Shown here: positions 12,546 through 24,916 of the stretch, piece by piece | Numbering within the stretch: the first letter of the stretch is position 1 | Layout of the letters: every line of letters starts with the position of its first letter | The notes under the pieces: model-generated | The model's database searches: none | Told to the model about the DNA's origin: nothing | The model's input: only the letters and a program-made list of their open reading frames with translations | Assembly: GCF_037975245.1 (NCBI RefSeq) | Contig: NC_092568.1 | Coordinates: 36,084,001 to 36,148,000 of the forward strand | Direction: 5' to 3' | Source: Apostichopus japonicus | Lineage: Eukaryota > Echinodermata > Holothuroidea > Aspidochirotida > Stichopodidae | Length of the DNA: 64,000 nt | Made by a program: the position numbers and the translations under genes

Positions 12546-12724
12546 ATGAAAAGTCCATAAACTCTCTTATGAAGCAAATCATTAAATCAAATCAGGATTT
12601 GTATAGATGTGTTAAAGTGGCAAGTATGTAACATGAACAGCACAGCCAGTCAGTCACCTTACTATAGTAAACGGATACATTTAGGCACAACATTCAATTT
12701 AATGTGTCGTAAAACTCTACTGAT

Positions 12725-13125
12725 ATTAGTCCAGGTTATATTTCTAAAGCACTATATTTCTAAAGCACTATATTTCTAAGCACTTTTGATATTTCAGAAA
12801 TGACCCTGTTAAGCAACTGCGAAGGTTAATCAGTTAAAGTGACTGTACTATTTAGTCTAAGTCATAGACCTTTTCGGTCAGTTCCTCAGACGCTGCAATA
12901 GAAAACCTCAATGGGAAAATACAGGTCTTTTATGGCTTCAAATAACGTGTTTATAAATGTGGTACTAATCTAAAAATGGCAAATGTTGTTGAATGCCGTA
13001 CAATGATGCTCTGTTGATTATGAAATTGAAAGAATATGTTTTGATTGATTAATATACTTTAAACAAACAATGGATTAACATTAACAATAAAACCTGCACT
13101 AATGAGTCGACGCCATCATCAATTT
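12725..13125 (+). repeat. Dispersed repeat family R1, long copy
   Basis: About 400 bp aligned to 42755-43125. Landmarks in order: AGTCCAGGTTATATTTC, AGTGACTGTACTATTTAGTC, TAGACC, TGTTGTTGAATGCC, CTCTGTTG, AACAATGGATTAACATT, and a CGACGCCATCATCA end. A 17-18-bp motif is locally triplicated at 12740-12785. No coding frame or clear terminal inverted repeats are seen. Possible classes are an old SINE-like, MITE or Helitron-derived family; I cannot decide. Confidence 0.7.
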
Positions 13126-14397
13126 AGCCTTAAAGGAGCATTCCACAGATAAATCATACTTTAAAGGTGAATAACTTGAGAACCGAAATAGCTAGACAGA
13201 AACATTTACAGCACCCAAATAATTCTTCTTCTTCTTGTTCTTCTTCTTTTTTCTTGGACTATAACAAATGGTGACTAAAATTTGGCCTAACGTCATCCTT
13301 AAATAAAGAAGATTTCATTCACAGACATGCGATAGGGAAAGATGATCAACAACTTTGTGCAGCAGTACAGGTTACATTCCTATAGCAGTTTTACTTTGAG
13401 GTGATAGTAATAGCTCACCATGCCTAATGAAAATACTGCCTACACTACCAGTTAAAACTACCCTCAGAGGCCACCACATAAAATCCCAAACGAAAGTTTT
13501 GCATCACTAAGCTAAGCGGTCGCCAAATAGTTCCAAAACAAAATATTAAACTTAAAACTAGATAAGAATGAATTCATTTTGATATATTGTGCCTACAATG
13601 ATGAAAAGTATGCTATAACTCTTCCTATATTAAATGGATGCCGGCATTTCGCTTTAAAAATACATACACACGTGTTGGTACACACATGCCTACATACACT
13701 AACATACATAGGTCTACCTGCATACATGAGTATAGGCATAGAGCCGTTTTGCCATGCAATTTGAGTAAGAGAATACATCTCTATTAAGCTATTTTGAACC
13801 ATTCTTACACACCGCATGTTATCTCGCCCAAGTGTAATCTTATAACGCTTTAACCCTCCATTTTCCGTGGGCACGTTTTTTTTTTGACCAACCCGGAAAT
13901 TGGTCCGGTACTGATGAATAAGTAATTTTACGCAACGGCGCTCCGTGGTTCACTTTGAAAGGTTTTGGTATATTAATTATAGCTGAAGCTGAACTTGATG
14001 TTGTTGGTAGGTATGTATCCTGGGGCCTACCGCGTTGTCTTATTGATGAAGGCAGCTGTCTCGGTATGTAGTGAAGTATTAAACAGAAACGGCTGCCTTA
14101 CCACTAATAACTCCCTAAAGAATGTTTGTTCGCCAATAAAAATCAAATTTGCTATCGATACCAGTTGGATCGGTCTTTTCAAATCTCATTGCAAAAGTCG
14201 TAATGTATAAATAAATAGAGACCTTACACGACGTCCATGAATATGCTGATGGTGTGATTTGAAAATGTTAGTGTTATTGTTATTATTGACATCGTGTTAT
14301 TTTGTTTTGTTTTTTATTCCAGCAAAACAAGGAATTTCTGCCTAAATACGTCGTATAAGTTTACTGTTTACTAGCAGATTTACTGAGGTATATAAAT

Positions 14398-14405
<8 letters not shown>
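13126..14405. other. No gene seen
   Basis: Contains a short TTC microsatellite near 13227-13255. Overlapping frames of 61-93 codons have no recognisable motif. Confidence 0.4.
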
Positions 14406-14656
<251 letters not shown>

Positions 14657-17600
14657 GGTTGTTATAATAGTCGAACAGAGAGAAAAAATGGAAAGTGTCC
14701 TTCAACAACAGCCCTTCAAGATGAAAGCACAACTTTCATTATCAACGCCGCAGGTCACCACGTATAGTTCGTTACAGCAGTGTTCAACGTGTGTGTGGTA
14801 CGTAAGCATACATAGAGAGATCATTACTAAAAGAACTACCTTTATTTTGAATGTAAACAAAAGAAAAGACGAGGACAATTAAACTTAAAAACATATATAT
14901 ATATATCTTCTCGTACCCTTTGTATTGTGTCAACATATTTGTCTGGATATGTTATGAAGATACCAGTGCCCACATATCATGATATTTCCCCAAAAAGTTT
15001 TTGGCGGCCCTCCAATATATTTTGGCGACCCAAAATAGGGTCGCGACGCCTATTTTGAATACCAGGAGTTAAATAAAGTTTATGGTAAATCCAACTTCGA
15101 CATTGGTATTGACATAAACTGCATAGCGGGATATTGAAAACCGAATGCAGGTAGCAATAGGTATACCTTCAAGAGAACAGGAGATGGCCGAACATGTTGA
15201 AATAGAAATGAACTAATTTTTTTATCGTTAACTCTCATTTTCTTTGAGGGAATCTTTCTCGATGACAATTAGCAGTGGATGGTTCGATTTTAAATGTAAA
15301 CCATTAACCAATCTTTATTATTATTTAACAAACACATTATTTCATACAACGAAATGACTATTCACGAAGTGTACTATGGAAGTGAAAAATGTGTTTCTTC
15401 TGACAAACATTGCAGATTTCTGCATGAAAAAAAAAGTTTCAGATTGGTGCCCCATTATCTAGAGAAGTTTATTTGAGTTAAGCTTAGCTGAACCCAACCG
15501 TTTTACCCACGTAATGACCGCTATATGAACACCAACTAATATCAAACCTTCTCTTTTCGATGAGTGTACCCCAGCCATTGCTACTGCTGACCAAGGGCCT
15601 CCACATTTGACCAATCTCTCAAATACCCAGTAAGATAACCGTGAAACTAGAGGTTGTGCAGGGGATGATACTCTAACTATATGTCACACAACATCTTCAT
15701 TAGAAGTTGGTCTAACCTCAATATGGGATTTATTTCTTTATAATAAGTGGGAAGTCACTCCTGGTTTCTGAACCACATGCGCATGTTGACGAAACCTAAG
15801 ACAAAGAACTGATTTTTTTTTTTTTTTTTTTTTTGTTGCTCCAAACGACTCATTACCAATTTTTAATTCCTCCAGGCAAGACGATTTAGTGTTTTATGAG
15901 ATTGGTCATTCGTGTGGGAAGGAGGGGCGGCGGGGGGGGGGGGTGGATTCAAAGTGTGGAGGTTTTGTTCAGCTTCAACTAAAATATGAATTTTGTGGTG
16001 AAATGAAGCCCGTGAATGTTCTTTAGTTGTCTTTCCTTGTCCTTTATTTTCTGTAAATTTTAAGGGCAATACAGAGAACTAGCATATTATTGAAAATAGG
16101 AATCTACCCGTAAATTCAGAATGGATACCGTAGTCTTTTCTGTTGGTTGTATACTTCTTTAGTAGATCCAGATATATTTTGGTGTGTTCAGCGATGTAAA
16201 TTATGTGTCAGTGGTTTGGCACAACCATTGCTAGAATTGTATCAGTTCCGTTTCTCACATCGCAAGGGGAAACGTCATTAACGTGACGTCACAAATAAAT
16301 TCTATCAGTAACACGGCATGTTGTACGATATTGTGTTTATAAAAAAAATGAAAAATAACTGGAAATCCTCACAAAATTGAAACAAAAAAGGAGATAGGAA
16401 GTCTGATTTCCAATAGGCAAAATATTCCTCTTTACTTTCAAAATTGAGAAAATCTTGTTTTGCAAGAAAACATTTTATAAGAGATTAAATTTCGATTGAT
16501 TTCGTAACATAGTGTGACACGCGTCAGTTTTATTTCATGTGTTGTTGTTTGGCCTCTGTTGCTGTTCGTCATGCCTAAATACCACAGTGCACAACTATAA
16601 GAGTTTAATGGACATCTTTTGCATTCTCTGCTCTGGAATGTACAACCTGATACTGTGACTGAACTCCGGATAAGACATATGGAGTTCGTCGCTCCGTTTT
16701 TATGAGATTGTGAAATTATATCGTCGAAATTATCATCTAATATTAAACGACATAACAGGTCATGTGATAAGTGGGATGTGTGTGGGAGGGTTTGGGGTGG
16801 GGGGGGGGGAGGGGATCTTTGTTATGTATTTGTCAAGCTTTCCAAAAATAGTTGAGGTAATAAATAAAGCCTCTGGCACATAAAGTATGTTCAACCTTAA
16901 ATTTTCCATCTTTTAAAATCCGCGCACCCTTTAGGCACCCCTTAGGAACTTTCATGGACCTCTGGGGAGGGGTGGGGGTATCATCAGTAACTCACAGCCT
17001 CTCGATGTTTGAAGCTGAGGTCGGAAAAAAATATTTTATTTCCCGAGAGGACTTCTGATACTTTTGATTGTGTGTGTAATTCGGTAAAATGTTGACAGAC
17101 CCGTTCCATTTTTAGGAAGCTCCCCCCCCCCCCCCCCGCGCTCCACATTTCAGGTATGCCCTATTGGTCTGAGAGACATTCTAATATAAAATAACCATCA
17201 AGGAGATTTTAGTAAGCAGCTCCGTGGTACAACGTTTAAAAAGAAAGTGTTAAACCCATCATTCAAACAGACAAGTCCCCACCCCCCTCCCCGCCCAACC
17301 CACTCATGGGTATCGACGATGTGTAGAAAAACTAGGTACGTGTTGGCCCCTGAATCTAATTTTCGTATCTTTATTAATGACCGCTGCGCTTCTCTCAACC
17401 TCACCTATCATAGGGCAGCATTTTAGTTAATGTTACTCTCGGTCACCATACCAAAACTGTTAAACAATCTACTTTCAAATCCACTCCTTGTTAGTTCAAC
17501 AGAGATAAAAATGAGATCAGCAAACTGTACCAGTGATGTGTATCTTTTTCTGTCTTTCTTACGTCTGTTTCGTATTCTAAGCTTTAACCATATCCTCTGA

Positions 17601-19386
17601 AACGGATCTTTACCAACTCCTTGACTTCTTGCTGAGACTGACGAAGAGCATGTACGTTTTGGCCGCGACGTATTCGTCTGGATTCACACCATCCTCCCTC
17701 CCTCCTTTCTCTCTCCACCTCTCTGTCTCTCTCTCGCTCTCTCTCTTACAATCTCTCCATCTCCCCAAAACTCTTTTTCAGTGTTGCTTGAGGAATGTAC
17801 AATGCACCTGGACTGTGATCAATAATCAATGACATTAACAGTACAGTTGCATGCTCGACATATCTTTATGGGGCTTCCTCCCATCAAAGAGGGGAAACAG
17901 AATCGTCAGCCGTCACATCCAGTTTGCTACAGCTTTCATAAACGCCACTACAGATGTGGGATACATATTACTCGGATGCTAAAAGCACATTTTACTCATT
18001 TCGTCGAGTTTTCTCCCTGACGTACATTAAAGGGCCTATTTTTTATGAGATCCTACATGTCTCAAAGTATATAGGTTCACCGAACCCCCTAAAGACAAAG
18101 CATTGGGGGTTATGCAAAAGAAGGCAAAGAAGAAGATGAAGAGGTGCGAGAGAAGTTGACTAGCAGCCAACGAGATGTATCACTTGTATTTTAAGACCAT
18201 GCAGTCAGGCATCAATTTATGACCCAGTGCGACGACATTGTGACAGTGCAGGGACGAATTGTAAGTTGTTATCGTTAAAACAAAGAGTATACAAAAGCCG
18301 TCTTCCTAATGAAGCTGTGTTTCGTAAACGGCTAGAAGGTTATGTTGCGTCTAAATTAAGGTCAACACATGCTGCCGTTGAATTTATGCCCCAGTCTAGG
18401 CATTGGCTTCAAATACCCCCAAGACTCCTCCAGTATACCCTCGTCTTATAGAGTAAGATATATTCCAAGCTCAAAACGAAGTTACTATCTTTTCCCCTGA
18501 GGTCATTGACTTTCAAGAAAATTGTCTAAAAATTCATCTTAATATTCGTTTCAATGGAATAAATACAAATGTGTTCTCCTCACGTTGAAACACTCAAGCC
18601 TTCGTCCTGGCTAATATCCTTTGGAAATCCGTTCCAAATTGTTTTCGCTTTTACTTGTTGAATCTCACAAGCAGTGTCATATTGCTTATTCGTGCATGTC
18701 AACTTTGTGAATATTTCACCAGCAGGCTTGTCTGCGGTATATAATGTGACTAGTCGCATTATTATTATTTCTTCCAAAAAGTTTCCATTTTGCTGAATTA
18801 TGAAATTCATAATCACTAATGTCCCATCTATTTATTGCATCAACAGCAAAGTTGCTGATATCCCCGTCCGCATATATATATATATATTTTTTTTTTTGTT
18901 CTGTCTTATAACAATTGACAATGTAACTCCCGGCTAACTTGAGGTATACAGAAGCAATCGTTTAATGAAGCAAGACACACGTTGCATGAACCTTGGAGTG
19001 TTGAAACAGGCGCGCTTATTCACACTTGATTGACTGAAATTGGCAGTTGCTGGACATGTTTCTAGCCCCTTCTCACCGTTTGAGATATAATAGGTTTGGG
19101 TAGTCGCTGGATTGAATTTCCCTTTATCTTTCAACAGAGAGCAATAGACTCGCAGAGTAGAAAAGGAAATATCTACATTGCAAACAGGTGTATATATTAA
19201 TACTCATGCATACACAGTACAGTATTAGGTATTGAAATATATTAGCTTATGATTATTGTATCGGATAGTAGAGTAGAACTGTCGGATGTTGAAAGAGAAA
19301 ATTAGGCGCAAACTTAATTTTGAAATGTTGTTATAAACTGTTCCAAAAAACAACAGGGAAAGAAAACAACAACATCACTCCTATCA
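14657..19386. other. No gene seen in 4.7 kb
   Basis: Contains a TA run at 14894-14906, a T run near 15813-15833, G/C-run tracts at about 15925-15950, 16797-16816, 17121-17138 and 17278-17300, a CT-rich stretch at 17695-17765 and a short TA/T tract at 18872-18898. None of the 60-78-codon frames shows a recognisable domain. A GCGACCC/GGGTCGC hairpin near 15030-15045 may be a decayed hAT end. Confidence 0.4.
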
Positions 19387-19600
19387 GTCTAGATTGTACT
19401 TGTATATATAACACTTTTAAATTTGATAAATAACTCTTTAACCTAATGAGGTTCATCAATAAAAGTGACTGAACTATTTAGTCTAATACACAGACTATTA
19501 CGTCATATTCCTCAGATGCAACACATGCAGCATGCATGTATACAATGTATTACACATTTGTCAAATACAAAGAGTGTTGAATGTTACCGAGGGATGATCT
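19387..19600 (+). repeat. Dispersed repeat family R1, partial copy
   Basis: Matches the left half of the R1 copies: TCTAGATTGTACTTGTA, AAAAGTGACTGAACTATTTA, GTCTAATACACAGACTA, and GTGTTGAATG near 19572. Homology fades after about 19600, so the copy is truncated or diverged on its right. Confidence 0.65.
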
Positions 19601-19666
19601 GTCGTTCAATCATACTTAGTAAAGATTCCTAAATCCTATTGGTCCATTCAGGTGAGCTGACCGTGG

Positions 19667-19688
19667 TTAATCCTGTGAGTAACGCACG
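19667..19688 (+). repeat. Isolated copy of the foldback arm core
   Basis: These 22 bases are identical to 19923-19944 in the right arm of the foldback element about 255 bp downstream. It is likely a remnant of a second copy. Confidence 0.6.
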
Positions 19689-19784
19689 GTAAAATTACGG
19701 GGCATCACTTTAATAAATCTTTGGTTATATGTAACCAAAAATGTTTTGTTTTATGATTTTTTTCCCCCACACAAATGGTAGTGT

Positions 19785-19972
19785 ATGAATGAACGGGGTT
19801 AATCAACGGTCTAGCGTGCGTTACTCACATGATTAAAGCACTCCGGGTGTTAATGCTATCGCTGGATGCACTCGGGCTCCGCCCTCGTGCATCGCTTGCA
19901 TGCATTATCCCCCGATCGTGCATTAATCCTGTGAGTAACGCACGCTAGACCGTTGATTAACCCCTTATTCAT
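19785..19972. mobile_element. Foldback/MITE-like element, about 50-bp inverted arms
   Basis: The left arm at 19785-19835 and right arm at 19924-19972 are near-perfect reverse complements, sharing GGGGTTAATCAACGGTCTAG and CGTGCGTTACTCACA. The 88-bp centre carries its own small palindrome around CTCGGGCTCCGCCCTCG. No coding capacity. The arms end in ATGAAT-type sequence, so a target duplication is ambiguous. Class unknown. Confidence 0.75.
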
Positions 19973-20549
19973 ATGAAAGTTAAAGAATATGTTCCAGGTT
20001 AAGTATTATAACCTAGAAAATAATGGATTCATATAACCAATTAAGCCTCCATTGAGCGGCCAGAGTCATCCTCAAGTTAGCCTTTTTCATCGGCATTCGA
20101 TTGAAGATCTGGTCTGATACTATAGCGGTATTAAAGGTTACACATAAAAGATATTCCCGTTCTGTAATTGATCACTCACATGCTGCTTGTCTATTCGTGG
20201 AGAACAGCATCCCCTCTGAGTCTATATCAAATTGCCAAGTTTTACCCTGGGCATCCTTTAAACCGAACCACCAATGCATAAAGCCAATCCTTTTGAAGCA
20301 AATGTCGTTCAGGAATGACATTGTCAACTTTATTGAAAATGTCGTTTTAATTTCGAAATGTCGAGGCAGATGTGAAAATCTTATTGAGATAAGATAGCTT
20401 TTTCATCGAACGGACGATTGAATAACTCTCTGTCATGTTGAAGAACGAGCAGGTGTTGACGGTGATTATAGTAGACAGTATTATTAAATACATTTCAAGA
20501 CCAATCGTACCAAATGTGGAAAAAAAAGAGAGATACAATTGTGAATTTA
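19973..20549. other. No gene seen
   Basis: A 98-codon frame at 20101-20397 (+) has no motif I recognise and overlaps a minus-strand frame; probably chance. Confidence 0.4.
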
Positions 20550-20551
20550 TG

Positions 20552-20640
<89 letters not shown>

Positions 20641-20641
20641 A
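20550..20641. repeat. (TA)n then (GT)n microsatellite
   Basis: TA units to about 20624, then about 8 GT units. The minus-strand SINE at 20697-20949 ends about 55 bp to its right. Confidence 0.9.
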
Positions 20642-20696
20642 CATCATCATATATCACATATACATATATACGTGACATTCATAATGTGGTTCTTGT

Positions 20697-20949
20697 TTTG
20701 TATGTATGTATGTATGTATATGTGATCTTCCCGCAAGCAGGAACTCGCGAAAGAAGCCATGGAGGCTTGTAGACTCGCAAGCTGACCGAAGCCAATCTCT
20801 CGGCACACATCCATTTAACGTCCATGTCGGGAAGTTGTTATTGAACAACACCCTTGCCAGACGACACACATTGCTGTCGGCGGGGAATCGAACCGGGGAT
20901 CTCATGACTGGGAGACGCCGGCGTTAACCACTAGGCTATACACTCCGCC
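20697..20949 (-). mobile_element. tRNA-derived SINE, family B, copy 1
   Basis: On the minus strand the element begins with a tRNA-like head at 20949-20878: GGCGGAGTGTATAGCCTAG, TGGTTAACGCC (box A) and, about 30 bases on, GGTTCGATTCC (box B), the internal promoter of RNA polymerase III. A body of about 155 bp follows, with GACGTTAAATGGATGTG, GGTCAGCTTGCGAG and TCGCGAGTTCCTGCTTGC, and a short CATA-type tail at 20697-20720. The same arrangement recurs at 53710-53955. Two diverged copies with a shared head, body and tail make a SINE family much more likely than a tRNA pseudogene. The body is not part of the LINE tails seen here, so its partner LINE is unknown. It encodes no protein. Confidence 0.85.
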
Positions 20950-21859
20950 AATTTACTCCGCCAATTTATTTCGCCCTTGCCAAAACTTGTACTTCAGTTT
21001 GGAAGTTAGCAAAACAGCATAATAATAAGCTGTTTTTGTCTGACCAATAGATTGTTCAAATTGTTGATGGAAATTTCGACGTTTAATTATACGATAAACA
21101 TTTACATTATGTGACTACAGCACGAATAAAGATATAAAATCACCTGGTAGAATAACAAATATTGATAATAAAATGTTTATTGGCATTCTAAGTATGTGAT
21201 AAACATCATCTTTTTTAAGATAATGGAACCTAATCCTATGTGTATCAAGTTTATGCAATTCTTACTGTATTCATATACACACACTATATATAGCTTGGAA
21301 CCTTCAATTAGACAAAGTCGTCAATTGGCTTTGGTAAGATATTATGGACTCTTTCAACGGTTCGATAAAGAGCATTGATTATACCTAAAGGTCATCCATG
21401 TTGTATAACATTAAAGTTGTCTTTGAGTTATTTCAAAGGCAAATTAAAAACCACAGAGAGACTGATACAGAGAGATGACGAAAAGTTGAACAACCTGCCC
21501 GCCAGTACTCGCTCTAGAAACATGGAAGGATATTGTCAATATTATAATTACAGAACTGACGGAAGGGAGGGGAGAGGTTAGGCCGGACGAAACCACCGGG
21601 GCCAGGCGTCAATTAGGGGAGCCGAGAAAATATGAATGGGGCCCAAAAAATGTATGGTATAATGGAAAATGTATTGTCATTTCATAGTTTAAGGTATACT
21701 TAAGAAAGTGTGAATGCAAAAACGGGGGTCCGGGAAAAAAATGTGTACGAACAGGCTCTCGACTCCTGCGCACACTAATCATTGACTACTATTATAAAGT
21801 GATTGCGACTGTATGTATGACACAGCGAACAGCGAGTTGTAGTGTGAGTACAACATTAT
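20950..21859. other. No gene seen
   Basis: A 13-base ACTCCGCCAATTT duplication lies at 20942-20968, at the SINE edge. The rest shows only short chance frames. Confidence 0.4.
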
Positions 21860-21869
21860 GAGTACAATC

Positions 21870-22169
21870 GATCGATCAATCAACCAATCAGAAACATTTA
21901 TATAGCTACAATATCAACGAAAGTTGTTCAAAGGCGCTATGAGACAGTTACAGGACATTTAACTATATATTGTACGCTTGTTCAAACAGGTATAATGTTT
22001 TAGCAGTTTCTTGAAAATATCAATAGTCTTAGCGTTTCTGATAAGGTTTGAGAGACTGTTCCACGTCACAAGAGAACGATCAGTAAACGTCACATTGTGA
22101 GTTTTGGGTACAAATAAGAAATAAAGTACGAGTATATAAATAGGATTCTCCATCATTCAGTAGAAAGAC
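21870..22169 (-). pseudogene. 5'-truncated LINE (family 2): C-terminus of RT ORF, 3' UTR and TTGA tail
   Basis: Minus strand. A frame from 22156 to a TAG at 21959 contains VPKTHNVTF, TDRSLVTWNSLSNLIR and IDIFKKLLKHY. This matches the C-terminal RS...WN.LP..IR.A.....FK..LK pattern of L2/CR1/RTE-like reverse transcriptases. A 3' UTR follows with AGCGCCTTTGAACAACTTTC, GCTATATAAATGTTTCTGATT and a (TTGA/TCGA)n end near 21868. Flanks GAGTACAATC (21860-21869) and GAGTACAGTC (22170-22179) match at 9 of 10 positions and look like a target-site duplication. The insertion would be 300 bp, missing all upstream domains. The same UTR occurs at 49449-49552, so it is a family distinct from the 6.6-kb LINE, whose tail is ATT. 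Confidence 0.82.
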
Positions 22170-22179
22170 GAGTACAGTC

Positions 22180-24470
22180 AATTAGTATTGTACTTAAGTA
22201 TCTATGATAGATTCCACAATACATATTGATGAACACAAGTGCAACACTCATGTAAGAAAATGAGTACGGTTTCACTTAAAGTCTGTACCTAAGTACTATC
22301 TGCGTTTAATGCATTTAAAGGTTAAACCTGGAACTTATGTTCAATTTAGGTATACTCTGAAAGAGTTTGTACTAGAAAAGAGGGTAATTTAGTAATTGAA
22401 AAAAAGGTTTTTCATTGCTAAAGGTACTCAACACATAAAGTATACTTTCCATCAAATGAACAAATGGCAACACGACATTTAAGTAAATAAAAAATTATGA
22501 AAGATTATTTTATCGACTAAGATGGGTAATCAACAGATTCATTAACGTAATTACTTTTGATGGCAATAACAACTTCCTCTCAGACGTTTTGTTTTTCTAA
22601 AGCCAATCTACTCTTTTCCGATATTAAACTATCACTGAATGACCTATGGACTAAGTCTTGTTCATGAGCTTAAAAAAACTTACCGTATTCTGTCTCAGCC
22701 TTTTGTATTAGGTCATAAGCCCGTAATATTTACCATTTAAAAATAAATTACCCAGTATTCGAAAGTGAATTTTTGAAAATAATAACTATCTACATATATT
22801 CCCAGACATTACGGGGAATATGCAAAATGCATCCTTGCATCACGGGAGATAACGACTAAGTTGCAACCAATAGCAGTTGTTTGGTACGTTAATACACTGA
22901 AAGGTACTGCCTATTCATCCATCCATATATTCATTCAATCGTTCGTTCGTGTTCGTTCATTCATTTATTGTAGAAACAACTTAGACCTAATGATACATAC
23001 ATAAGCTTATTTGTATTTCACTTAAGACCTTATTTCAAAGTTTGCTTTATCAAACATTTCATGTAAAGAAATTAGATATTTAATAACTGTACACGCACTT
23101 AACATCCGATATACTTTAAACCTAACGGATTTTTCATCAAATCTATCCCGAGTATTACTCAAAATTTGGATTAAGATACATTAATGTAGGTCAACTATCT
23201 GGATTTCCCCGGTTTTGGACCAATTGAATATTCATAAATAATAGTTATTATTACATCCGATTTCATCCTCAATATTTCGTAATCCAGACTATTTTTTCCC
23301 CATTAATATTGAACTCATGTAGTAGCATAGTTAAAGTTTTATAACTTTGAGAATGTCGATTCATATTTCATATCTTGAAATAAAAATGTGACAATGGCCA
23401 AGCTTAAAAGATTATATCCAAAAGAACCCCAAAACAGCTGTAAAGTTTCAATTTACTTTAATCCTCGGCCGGCGGCGGAAAAAAATCAAACTATGCTTAG
23501 TAATGATTTATTTTAGACATTATGGAAATAAGAATTGATTCTGGAAAATTTTTAAGAAACCTTGTTATTATAAATATTAACATTTGTCGATAGTTTATCA
23601 TAAAAATATAGTTAGAAAAAAATTGATTTTTCTAGAAAAAAAATACCTTCAATATTGATTTCTAAACTGATAAATGTCGCCGATTTTTCATGACGGTGTT
23701 GAAACTCAAAACTGCAAATCTGATAAATAACTTCATCAAAATAACCCTGAGAGCAGTCTTGCTATAACCGCCGAACCAGCACGATTTACTTTCTTTGACT
23801 TTGTATCTAAAGGAGAGAATATGTCATTAAACGTCATTTTTTCCCTTGCAGGCAGTTCATATACAAAACCATAAAAAAAAAAAATATATATGACAAACCT
23901 TGCTGTGTCGAATTAAGCTATACCCGAGGGAATACAACAATTAAAAACATTATTGAAGTTTCCTTTCTTCCTTACTGTCATATTCTCAACAACCCAAAAA
24001 ATCCTTCTTTTCTTCTTGCAATTTTTGACAAATATAGTTTTTTTTTTTTTATAATGGTATATTGATTGTTTCCAGACACATCGCATTCTAACCTCGTAAT
24101 CAAATCAACATCGTCAAACTGAACACTTTTGGCTCAAAACAGGTTTGAAAGAAAAGCGAAAGTAACCAGGTTAATTGAAGAAAAGATTCTACAGAATGGG
24201 CTTTAAGTGCTAAATATTGTGTGATCTAAAAAACACGAGTTGTGATATTTCGTGCGATCATACAGGAAGACAGATTGGGGCGTCATAAGCACCGACAGAC
24301 CTATATTTGAAGTGTGACATCACAATGGGGTTGTTTCGAATATGTATGTATACGTGTATATGTATATGTTGTTATGATTGTACAGAGTGCACCCCTGGTG
24401 CTTTAAATCTGACAATTTACACAGAATAACCACTCATTATAGGTAAAACCAAGCCATAAATAAGTAATGA
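22180..24470. other. No gene seen in 2.3 kb
   Basis: AT-rich. A short degenerate CATT/CGTT repeat lies at 22918-22972. No long frame and no recognised repeat. Confidence 0.45.
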
Positions 24471-24590
24471 ATGTGTAGCAAGTGGTATGACAGACATCAA
24501 TCATAACACTTGGATAATACGTCCTCAATGACAGTTATACAAAGCCAATTTATACGCATTCACACACCGGTAGAATCACTGTGGTCGAGT

Positions 24591-24594
<4 letters not shown>

Positions 24595-24638
<44 letters not shown>
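24595..24638. repeat. (TA)n microsatellite
   Basis: About 22 TA units, directly preceded by GTGGTCGAGTGGTAA, which resembles a tRNA box A. Confidence 0.9.
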
Positions 24639-24639
<1 letters not shown>

Positions 24640-24778
24640 CGTGTTGGTTAGCATCATGTTTGCTCTCTAGGGTAAGGCAAAATATGTCACCAAAAGGTAT
24701 TGTTCGATACAGGTGACAAACGCCTACAGTGGAATTACGACCTTCCTTACCGGTTTCGAACCTCTGGACATACAATCA

Positions 24779-24849
24779 GCGTCCATAGCCTAGTGGTTAG
24801 GGTGTCCGCGTACAGAGCGGAAGGCCCGGGTTCGAATCCCGGTGGAGGC
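24779..24849 (+). mobile_element. tRNA-like head of SINE family A, copy 1
   Basis: These 71 nt fold into a nearly complete cloverleaf: acceptor GCGTCCA/TGGAGGC (6 of 7 pairs), D arm GCCTAGTGGTTAGGGT containing box A, anticodon stem TCCGC/GCGGA (5 of 5) with loop GTACAGA, and T arm CCGGG/CCCGG around TTCGAAT (box B). The loop would give anticodon ACA, unusual for Cys, and no CCA or clear terminator follows. It is followed by a short body and a TA tail that also occur at 63820-64000. I therefore read it as the promoter-bearing head of a SINE rather than a working tRNA gene. A recently captured tRNA gene remains possible. Confidence 0.7.
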
Positions 24850-24916
24850 TGGAAGTTTTATCACTGTTCTTGATTTTCCAACTCATTACGATTTTCGTTA
24901 ATATATATATATATAT
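24850..24916 (+). mobile_element. SINE family A, copy 1: body and TA tail
   Basis: A short body with GGAAGTTTTATCACTGTTC and TTTTCCAACTCATTACGATT leads to a (TA)n tail at 24899-24916. The CCGACTCATTACCGTTT string in the copy at the right edge of the window aligns with it. Confidence 0.7.

Noticed and set aside
14985-15067. Possible decayed hAT end with a GCGACCC/GGGTCGC hairpin
   Set aside because: Resembles a hAT terminus, but no partner end or 8-bp duplication was found.
24575-24595. tRNA box A-like string GTGGTCGAGTGGTAA before a TA array
   Set aside because: No box B at a proper distance on the same strand; the GGTTTCGAACC-like string near 24756 is best read on the opposite strand.
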